Positions 1 to 5,863 of a DNA stretch of 7,650 nt are shown here, piece after piece. Each line of letters opens with the position of its first letter. Position 1 is the stretch's first letter. The position numbers and the translations under genes are program-made. The notes beneath the pieces were generated by a model, which saw nothing but the letters and a program-made list of their open reading frames with translations, was not told where the DNA came from and made no database searches. This DNA is from Chitinophaga pinensis (GTDB lineage: Bacteria > Bacteroidota > Bacteroidia > SXHM01), in NCBI GenBank assembly GCA_945889235.1, contig CAMDBK010000142.1, positions 1 to 7,650 of the forward strand. Direction: 5' to 3'.

Positions 1-209
1 ACTTTACCCGACCATAAAACAAAACCCGAAAGTGGTATTTCATTTCCGGGTTTCATTTTAACGTAGTCAGGCAATTCTGAAAAAGGCGTGTAGCGAATGT
101 GTTCAGCACCTCTGATATATTTTTCGGCTTCGGAATTAGAGTATTCCTGAGCCTGTGAATACTGCAATGAAACCAATGTAAAAAGCAGAAAGGGTAGTAG
201 TTTTTTCAT
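1..209 (-). CDS. Secreted protein, N-terminal fragment (possible M4-type metallopeptidase precursor)
   Basis: This frame runs open from an ATG at 209-207 to the left edge of the window, giving 69 codons; the rest of the gene lies outside. It begins with a clear Sec signal peptide: MKK, a hydrophobic stretch LLPFLLFTLVSL, then a likely cleavage site after SQAQ (about residue 21). The mature part reads YIRGAEHIRYTPFSELPDYV and continues with KMKPGNEIPL. A pro-region that opens with 'GAE.IR', then 'P.Y/F(V/I)', then 'G.E' reminds me of the N-terminus of Bacteroidota thermolysin-like (M4) precursors that carry an FTP propeptide. That is recall of a family pattern; no catalytic HExxH is within the window. 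The gene is divergent from the cytochrome gene at 383. No TAnnTTTG element is visible on the minus strand upstream of it. Secretion is well supported; the peptidase identity is only a suggestion. Confidence 0.75.
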   Translation of the reverse strand, partial: MKKLLPFLLFTLVSLQYSQAQEYSNSEAEKYIRGAEHIRYTPFSELPDYVKMKPGNEIPLSGFVLWSGK

Positions 210-319
210 GAGAAAAAATGGTAAAAGATTTTTGCTAAGCTATAAACTATTTTATCTGAAAAGAAAAATAATCTGCTGAAAATACAGATTGAACTATGAA
301 TGGTTTTTTTTTCATGTTT

Positions 320-352
320 TTTGAATAATTAAAAAGTTGTTTAATATATTTG
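320..352 (+). promoter_or_regulatory. Bacteroidota-type promoter of the diheme cytochrome gene
   Basis: A TTTG box at 320-323 is followed, after a 21-base spacer, by TATATTTG at 345-352, which fits the Bacteroidota -7 consensus TAnnTTTG exactly. Transcription would begin a few bases downstream, around 358-362, leaving a short A-rich leader of roughly 20-25 bases before the ATG at 383. There is no Shine-Dalgarno sequence, as is usual in this phylum. The match is by eye; spacing and position relative to the gene are both right. Confidence 0.6.
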
Positions 353-382
353 AACCATTAAACCCTATAAAACCAAAACCCA

Positions 383-1219
383 ATGAAAATCATTTTAAGA
401 ATTCTTTTAGTACTAGGCTTGCTGATTGCAGGCCTGTTAGTTTACGTGCAAGTTGCATGGAACAAAAAATTTGAAGCCCCTTATCCTGACATTAAAGCAA
501 GTACCGACTCGGCTGTTATTGCCCGCGGTAAATATCTTGCTTACGGACCTGCCCACTGCGGTACCTGCCACGTTCCCATGGATAAAATAATGGATGTGGA
601 AGGTGGTGAACTTATTCCACTTAGCGGTGGATGGGAATTAGATATTCCGCCAGGAGAAATGCACGCTCCCAATCTTACACCTGACATGGAAACAGGCATA
701 GGTAAACTTACTGACGGTGAACTTGCCCGCACACTCAGATACATGGTTGGTAGTGACGGAAGGTGTATTTTTCCTTTTATGCCTTTTGCTGAAATGAGCG
801 ATGCTGACGTAACTGCTATTGTTTCCTATCTGCGCTCACAACCTGCGGTAAAACATGAAGTAAAAAAAACGGAAATGAAATTTCTTGGAAAAGCTTTGCT
901 GACTTTTGGAGCGATAAAACCTTCAGGAACTAAAGGCACACCTCCAAAATCTGTTGTTATTGATTCAACAGCAGAGTATGGGAAATACCTTGCAAACTCT
1001 GTTGCAAATTGCTTAGGATGCCATACTAACAGAGATATGAAAACAGGAGAATTTACAGGAGTTCCTTTTTCAGGTGGATTTGCGTTGCCTCCTGATCCGG
1101 CTATGTCAGACGGGAATACCTATGTAAGTCCTAACTTAACACCTGATCCTGAAACCGGGCACATCTATAATTGGGATGAGAAAACGTTTATTAACCGCTT
1201 CAAAGCCGGGAGTGTATAA
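383..1219 (+). CDS. Diheme cytochrome c, membrane-anchored, truncated by a frameshift
   Basis: The readable ORF is 278 aa. Residues 3-24 are an uncleaved hydrophobic anchor, so the protein should sit in the inner membrane and face the periplasm, where cytochrome c heme is attached. Two class I cytochrome c domains follow in tandem. Domain 1 has GKYLA (49-53), heme site CGTCH (59-63), PNLTPD (96-101) and a likely axial Met in PFMPF (M133). Domain 2 has GKYLA (200-204), heme site CLGCH (210-214) and PNLTPD (250-255). The parallel motifs show internal duplication. Related diheme and triheme cytochromes act as electron-transfer subunits of periplasmic dehydrogenases; the partner here is not visible. 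Domain 2 lacks its end: the frame hits a stop at 1217-1219 just before the expected VYxGSxMPW motif, which continues in the +1 frame (1212-1367). Without one base in the GGG at 1208-1210 the protein would be 327 aa. It is either a sequencing error or a recent pseudogene. Confidence 0.88.
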   Translation: MKIILRILLVLGLLIAGLLVYVQVAWNKKFEAPYPDIKASTDSAVIARGKYLAYGPAHCGTCHVPMDKIMDVEGGELIPLSGGWELDIPPGEMHAPNLTPDMETGIGKLTDGELARTLRYMVGSDGRCIFPFMPFAEMSDADVTAIVSYLRSQPAVKHEVKKTEMKFLGKALLTFGAIKPSGTKGTPPKSVVIDSTAEYGKYLANSVANCLGCHTNRDMKTGEFTGVPFSGGFALPPDPAMSDGNTYVSPNLTPDPETGHIYNWDEKTFINRFKAGSV

Positions 1220-1367
1220 GGGGTCTGCAATGCCCTGGGGCGCTTTTTCACGTATTAATGAACTGGAGTTAAAAGCTATTTTCCGCTACCTGAAAAGTCT
1301 TCCGCCTACTAAAAACAAAATTGAAAAAACAGTTTACCCTCCGGGAGAGGTTGTACCTGCGGGATAG
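1212..1367 (+). pseudogene. Out-of-frame 3' end of the diheme cytochrome c gene
   Basis: This segment continues the cytochrome at 383-1219 in the next frame. It encodes 51 residues beginning VYKGSAMPWGAFSRINELEL and ends at a TAG at 1365-1367. The MPWGAFS motif and the following helix, ending YLKSLPP, are what closes the second heme domain in this family, and the Met (residue 283 of the rebuilt protein) is the expected distal ligand of heme 2. It mirrors PFMPFAEMSDADV...YLRS in domain 1. The ATG at 1176 in this frame is not a credible independent start, because it lies inside domain 2 and would give a fragment with no heme site. Dropping one G from 1208-1210 joins the two parts seamlessly as FKAG-VYKG. 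Confidence 0.85.
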
Positions 1368-1495
1368 TTGGAAATAGGCTATCTTTTTGTAATATGAATA
1401 GCTGAATAGTTAATAACATTCTTCTCGTTAGATTAGGCAGGTAACCTAAAAGCAAAAAACAAGAAAATTCAACAAGGACAAACAATATAGATATA

Positions 1496-1528
1496 AAAAA
1501 ACCTTCGGTAAACTACCGAAGGTTTTTT
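1496..1528. terminator. Bidirectional rho-independent terminator between convergent genes
   Basis: A perfect hairpin has arms 1496-1510 and 1514-1528 (15 bp, core ACCTTCGGTA / TACCGAAGGT) and a three-base loop AAC. A run of T follows on the plus strand (1523-1528) and an A run precedes it (1495-1501), giving a U tract in either direction. It lies about 130 bases past the end of the plus-strand cytochrome gene and about 50 bases past the stop of the minus-strand monooxygenase gene, so it can serve both. Confidence 0.9.
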
Positions 1529-1579
1529 GTTTATTAGGGATTTCTTAATGACTTTATAATGTTTTATAAAATCATTGTT

Positions 1580-3160
1580 TTAGTCAATAATAATCTTCCT
1601 AATTCTGAATCCTTCAGTTGACATAACTTTTAAATAGTAGCAGCCTTTGGCGATTTGCGAAATGTCAAGACTTACAATATTTAAAGGCTGTCTGAGCTCT
1701 GATGTTTTTAGTGTTTTCCCTTGCAGGTCAAAAATTTCAATCGCTTTTATAAGTGTCTTTTCACTGTAAACACTTACTGAGCCGGATGCAGGGTTAGGCA
1801 TAATCAACAGTTCATCTTTTGAAATTTCTTCATCATCTACGCCTGAAAGCATTGAGCAATCAAGATAATGCGCTAAGTGTGAGGCCGTATCAATCACAAT
1901 GTTTTCATCACCTGTTTGATAAGGCAGAAATGAGAAAAAGAAAAGCATCATTTCTTCTGTTGTGCTTTCCCCAACCGAAACGCTTTGTGGCGGATTGTTG
2001 GGATTATGCGGGTTTGATAAGGTATTGTTATAGGTTGCTTCGCCATGTAATTTAGTTCCTATAGGTATTTTCAAAACCTTTGGAAAAGCATAACCTCCCT
2101 GCCAGTGAAAATCCCAATGGGGAATGTTAATCAGGTTAATGGTATCGCCAGCCAGAGTAACTGCATACGCTTTCATTGACTCACATATTAAGTGTGCGTG
2201 AGGGGCAATGGAAATAAGCGATGCATTGAATGGTACAGTAAATTGTTCATGAAAAGTTATTACCGTATCAGCGGGAATTATAAGTGGACCATCTGTCATT
2301 GAAAGCTGATGATTTAGTAATGGAATACTTCTTAATTCACGTATAGGAGTATCTGAAAATTTAAAATTAACTTTTGTAGAATCGATATTGCCAGTGCTTC
2401 CAATCGGATAATGAATTTGCAGAATCATAGAAGTTCCGGAAGGTATTCTAGGTCCAATGTTGTCAGGAAAAAATGATGCTGATGAACCCGGCACCCAGCC
2501 ACCAATCAGTTTTACACCTGTAACGCCAACCCCACCGAATGCGGTGTATCCGGGTCCGGGGTCGTTTGCATCTAGTGTTGCTGATTCGCCTGTTGTATCA
2601 GAGTAAACCAATACATGGTGTACTGCGCTTCGTGCACCGGGAACAACTTCAAAAGCGGTAAGAAAATTCTGTACAGAAGTTCCGGTTGGAATTACAAAAC
2701 AGCGATACAAATCATTAGTCAAAGCAGGAATTGTAAAGTCAGGAATTTGCAAAACCAGATCAGGTGAAGTAATCAGTTCATTGGAAGTATAAACAGGAGG
2801 TGTTGGTGCATTAACTGTATTGCCTTCAGGTGTTCCGTTATTTACCCAATCCGAAATTATCTGAATTTCCTGCTCCGATAAACTTCTGTCGTGTGCCATT
2901 TGATTAAATTCCATATCGGGAGGCCAGGGAGGCATTATTTTTCCTGTTACATTATATAAAATACCACCTGCATTATTAATAGCATCGGTGTAGGTAAGCA
3001 ATGACATCGGAGCAATACCGTTTGAGTTATGACAACCCGTGCAGTGCGAGTAAATAATGCAGGCAACATCATCGGACCAGGTAGGTGCTATTTGGCTTTG
3101 TGCGTTGTTATAAAAGCCGGAAAGTGTGAAAGAGCAAAGCGTAATAATTAGTGTTTTCAT
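1580..3160 (-). CDS. Cytochrome c / copper type II monooxygenase fusion with T9SS sorting domain
   Basis: A 526-aa exported protein in four parts. Residues 1-23 are a signal peptide ending near AQSQ. Residues 24-115 form a monoheme cytochrome c domain with CTGCH (40-44), the family signature GIAPMSLLTY, and a probable axial Met in IMPPWPPD (M76). Residues about 130-420 match the two-domain copper type II monooxygenase fold of peptidylglycine/dopamine hydroxylases. The likely Cu-H ligands are H181, H182 (AVHHVLV) and H250 (LQIHY). The likely Cu-M ligands are H321, H323 (PHAHL) and M404 (STTEEM). IPHWDFHWQGGY and NPHNPNNPP are typical of the bacterial C-domain. Residues 440-526 are a T9SS type A sorting domain starting at MPNPASGSVSVY. 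The protein should leave the cell through T9SS and stay on the surface or be released. Known PHM-type enzymes hydroxylate a C-H bond using O2 and two electrons; the substrate here is unknown. The gene starts 37 bases after the upstream gene with no visible promoter between them, so co-transcription is possible. Confidence 0.88.
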   Translation of the reverse strand: MKTLIITLCSFTLSGFYNNAQSQIAPTWSDDVACIIYSHCTGCHNSNGIAPMSLLTYTDAINNAGGILYNVTGKIMPPWPPDMEFNQMAHDRSLSEQEIQIISDWVNNGTPEGNTVNAPTPPVYTSNELITSPDLVLQIPDFTIPALTNDLYRCFVIPTGTSVQNFLTAFEVVPGARSAVHHVLVYSDTTGESATLDANDPGPGYTAFGGVGVTGVKLIGGWVPGSSASFFPDNIGPRIPSGTSMILQIHYPIGSTGNIDSTKVNFKFSDTPIRELRSIPLLNHQLSMTDGPLIIPADTVITFHEQFTVPFNASLISIAPHAHLICESMKAYAVTLAGDTINLINIPHWDFHWQGGYAFPKVLKIPIGTKLHGEATYNNTLSNPHNPNNPPQSVSVGESTTEEMMLFFFSFLPYQTGDENIVIDTASHLAHYLDCSMLSGVDDEEISKDELLIMPNPASGSVSVYSEKTLIKAIEIFDLQGKTLKTSELRQPLNIVSLDISQIAKGCYYLKVMSTEGFRIRKIIID

Positions 3161-3197
3161 GCTACTTGATATTATTATTTAGTTATAGTTTAGGTTA

Positions 3198-5462
3198 TTA
3201 AAGTTCGCATTTATTTAAATAAATATTAAATTGTTCTTCTAATTTGCTATTTAAAGAATAGTTGTCATCCAGTTTATTGAGATACTCTTTTCCTAAGTCA
3301 CAATTATCGCTTCTAAAATACAATAAAGCTAGATTTGATAAAATAATTTGGTTTTCGGGAAGAATATCTTCAGCTCTTTTATAAAAAATTATTGCTTTTC
3401 TTTCGTAGACCTTTCCCTTTTTTTTGTTTTCAGTAATAATTAAATATTTACAACATTCAGCAGCTAATAAAAAAGCATTAATATTTTTAGTCTCATAAGT
3501 AAGAACCAATTCAAATTTTTTCAGCGCATTTTCATAATCTTTTATGTAAAAATAATAATTTCCTAACGCTAAGTAGACTTTTGGATCCTCCGAATCCTTT
3601 TTTAGTGAAATAGTATAGTAGTTTAAGACTCTTCGTAATTGATCACTCTTTGTTGTTGAATCAGTATTTTGATAAGCCCTGTTATAATAAATCTCACCAA
3701 GCATTAGGTATGCCTTAGCTTCTTCATTCTTATTAAATAATAATTTATTTACATGTTTTTCTGCTTTTTCTAATCGATTTGTATTTATAAAATAATTTGC
3801 AGCCATTAAATCATAATTTACAGATAAATAATCAAACGAATGATAAAACGGGTTAAGTGTCTTATTAATAAGAGATGATAGAATATGAGGTTTGATTTTC
3901 TCTGATTTTGAAAAAACAAGTTCATCGAACAATTTGCAATTTGAAGCTTTTACATAAATTGCTGATACAGGGTCGACATAAACCGTTTTAAAGACTTCAT
4001 TGTTCGATAAGTAATTGTGAAGTTTAAAGTACGATGAACGGTAAAGGACAACATATTCAAAATTGTAAATTGAGTCTAATTGATTGAATTTTTCCGGATA
4101 ATTTATTGCATTGTCAAATGTCAAAAAAAATTCTTTTGGATATACATCTAAATCTCTTAAATCAATAAAAGTTTTAAATTCAGGTTGAAGTTTCCATAAA
4201 AGATAGGATGAAGAAAAATCGCTGAAACATATTCCTTTTATATTTTGTTGTTTAATAAAATCTGCAGCACCTTCTGGGTTGTATATTGAAATTACCTCTA
4301 AACCAAAACTATCATCTCGTCCTACTACCTTATAATATTTATTAGAAACTATAAGTATATAAATTCCAATTGCTATAATACAAGTTGCAAAAGTTGTTGC
4401 CTTTAAAAATGTTTTCTTTCGAATTATTTTATTTAGAATAACTGATAACCCGAAAACAAGCAATGGGAATAATACAATAGCTAAAAAAGCCACATTCCTA
4501 TATGCTATCGTAGCAAGATAAATAAATGAAAAAATAGTTAAAAAATAACCTATTCCGATTTTCTTTATGAATAATTTTAAAACCTCATTTTTGTTTTCTA
4601 TGTTTAAAAAATAGAATAAACATCCAATACTTGTAAGAAGTAATAGTATAATTTGACCATAAACATTCCATCTCCAAAATAAAGGGTCATTAATATTGTA
4701 TAGTTCGACAGTATATTTATTTTCATAGAGTTGTCCAATAATATTATAACTGTAGATAATTAACCCTATTCCGCGTGGATTAATATTTAATGAAATAATT
4801 TGAAGTATTAAAAGAATGATAAGGTATGTGGAATTTGCACCTATTTTTTTTTCAGATACATAGTTTTCAATTTGAAGCCCCCCCAAGAAAAGCATAGTAA
4901 TTATAATTCCAATTCCAAAGCCTTCGTGAAGATTTACCCAAAGGATTTGTATAGGTAATAACCATAAAATATTTTTTCCAGGGTCATTTTTGTTTTGTAA
5001 ATGATAATACAAAAAAACAGAAGTAAATAAATGGCTAAACATTTCCGGACGACCAATCATCCTGTATTCAATAATAATTAAAGTTGTAAGCGAGGAAATA
5101 AATAATGCTGAGTTAAAGAATGCATAATCGATTGTAGAATTCTTTAACTCCTTTGAGCTTTTATGAAGAAAAAGCAACATTAAGCTGCTAATAATACCTT
5201 GCAATACAAAAATCAGTTCAGGTGAAGATAATTTTGTAATAAAAGCAAATATTAGTTCACTCCCCCATTTTACATTAAACCATTCTTTGCCCGCAAAAGT
5301 ATAACTGAAAATATCTTGTTGTGGAATTTTATTGTGCTCAATTATCCATTCACCTGCTCTGATTTGCCACCATATATCGGGCTCCCTTAACCCTTTAATA
5401 CTAAACGCAAAGGCAATGATAAAACATATCACTATAGGTATTTTATTAATATATTTTTTCAT
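3198..5462 (-). CDS. Polytopic membrane protein with EPDIWW motif and C-terminal TPR repeats
   Basis: A 754-aa protein of unknown function. Roughly 11-12 hydrophobic segments fill residues 7-373. The first extracytoplasmic loop carries REPDIWWQIRAGEWI followed by IPQQDIFSYT and WFNVKWGSE (residues 26-69). GRPEMFSHLF (138-146) and WVNLHEGFGIG (175-185) follow. These features belong to a widespread, poorly described bacterial membrane family that usually reads DPDxWWH...GRWI...DPFS and RPxLFS. Residues 374-520 form a probable periplasmic domain; NPEGAADFI, then YLLWKLQPEFKTFIDLRD, is also typical of that family. Residues about 547-720 contain TPR-like helices, the clearest being AYLMLGEIYYNRA, VYLALGNYYFYIKDYENALKKF and ILSNLALLYF. 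The acidic residues in the first outer loop recall GT-C glycosyltransferases, but I infer no reaction. The DNA is strikingly A+T-rich, about 23% G+C in two 60-base samples, unlike the flanking genes. The ATG at 5462 has no Shine-Dalgarno sequence; no TAnnTTTG promoter was found upstream. Confidence 0.8.
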   Translation of the reverse strand: MKKYINKIPIVICFIIAFAFSIKGLREPDIWWQIRAGEWIIEHNKIPQQDIFSYTFAGKEWFNVKWGSELIFAFITKLSSPELIFVLQGIISSLMLLFLHKSSKELKNSTIDYAFFNSALFISSLTTLIIIEYRMIGRPEMFSHLFTSVFLYYHLQNKNDPGKNILWLLPIQILWVNLHEGFGIGIIITMLFLGGLQIENYVSEKKIGANSTYLIILLILQIISLNINPRGIGLIIYSYNIIGQLYENKYTVELYNINDPLFWRWNVYGQIILLLLTSIGCLFYFLNIENKNEVLKLFIKKIGIGYFLTIFSFIYLATIAYRNVAFLAIVLFPLLVFGLSVILNKIIRKKTFLKATTFATCIIAIGIYILIVSNKYYKVVGRDDSFGLEVISIYNPEGAADFIKQQNIKGICFSDFSSSYLLWKLQPEFKTFIDLRDLDVYPKEFFLTFDNAINYPEKFNQLDSIYNFEYVVLYRSSYFKLHNYLSNNEVFKTVYVDPVSAIYVKASNCKLFDELVFSKSEKIKPHILSSLINKTLNPFYHSFDYLSVNYDLMAANYFINTNRLEKAEKHVNKLLFNKNEEAKAYLMLGEIYYNRAYQNTDSTTKSDQLRRVLNYYTISLKKDSEDPKVYLALGNYYFYIKDYENALKKFELVLTYETKNINAFLLAAECCKYLIITENKKKGKVYERKAIIFYKRAEDILPENQIILSNLALLYFRSDNCDLGKEYLNKLDDNYSLNSKLEEQFNIYLNKCEL

Positions 5463-5472
5463 TTGATTTTCT

Positions 5473-5487
5473 ACTTATATAATAAGT
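5473..5487. repeat. Short palindrome just upstream of the membrane protein start codon
   Basis: Arms ACTTAT (5473-5478) and ATAAGT (5482-5487) flank the centre ATA. The palindrome ends about ten bases before the ATG of the minus-strand gene at 5462. It could be an operator or a weak leader hairpin that affects translation. In DNA this rich in A+T, a 6-bp palindrome can easily arise by chance. Confidence 0.25.
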
Positions 5488-5492
5488 TCATA

Positions 5493-5528
5493 GAATTTAT
5501 TGGCAGTGTTGAGTTTATTGGGGTTTTA
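5493..5528 (+). repeat. Imperfect 18-base tandem duplication
   Basis: Two adjacent 18-base units (5493-5510 and 5511-5528) share the start GARTTTATTGG, with 10 of the first 11 bases identical, and diverge afterwards (about 12 of 18 identical overall). It lies in the non-coding stretch upstream of the membrane protein gene. No function is evident. Confidence 0.35.
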
Positions 5529-5863
5529 GTAACTGAAGCTGTTGATTTTTACGAACAATCGCAACTGACAAAAAGAAATTCAGGCTCAAATAATCAGTTT
5601 GCAAAATATTACAGATTTTCATCGCTTGATATTTTTATAAAACGCCCACCCAACAACTGTTTGCAAGCTCTGCACTTCAAAATTTCAAAGAACAAAATGG
5701 TAATCAATCAAATTTCTTTGAGTAATGTCAAAACACTAGGCTTCTTATATAATTATAAATATCTTTTTAAAAATTTGAAATATTAATTATACATAACTTG
5801 TTATTTTCTTTAGTCTATTTTTTAAATTTAATAAAAATACTGATAGTGTAATTTCTTAACTAA

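Larger units (their letters stand above)
5463..5863. other. Intergenic region without a convincing gene; small repeats
   Basis: About 400 A+T-rich bases lie between two minus-strand genes. A 107-codon plus-strand frame (5463-5786) and a 35-codon minus-strand frame (5622-5515) are open, but neither resembles a protein I know. The plus frame starts directly at the neighbouring gene's start codon and has no promoter. The region contains a short palindrome (5473-5487), an imperfect 18-base direct repeat (5493-5528) and an inverted pair TCAAAGAA / TTCTTTGA (5685-5692 and 5714-5721). The stretch 5641-5750 looks like a dispersed Bacteroidota repeat, judged from memory only. No clear terminator hairpin follows the stop codon at 5864; only weak A/T-only pairings are present. 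Confidence 0.5.

Noticed and set aside
541..744. Minus-strand frame inside the cytochrome gene
   Set aside because: It is antisense to a well-supported heme domain and has no independent features.
1819..2055. Plus-strand frame inside the copper monooxygenase gene
   Set aside because: It is antisense to the C-terminal copper domain, whose motifs are clear.
5515..5622. 35-codon minus-strand frame as a small protein
   Set aside because: It has a plausible ATG but no promoter, no hydrophobic or other recognisable pattern, and no neighbour that suggests a role.
5641..5760. Integron attC-like site (ACCCAAC resembles RYYYAAC)
   Set aside because: No matching GTTRRRY partner lies at a suitable distance downstream, and there is no integrase gene in the window.
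5463..5786. 107-codon plus-strand frame as a gene
   Set aside because: It starts back-to-back with the neighbouring minus-strand start codon, has no promoter or recognisable domain, and overlaps small repeats. Length alone is not enough in A+T-rich DNA, although a decayed gene cannot be excluded.
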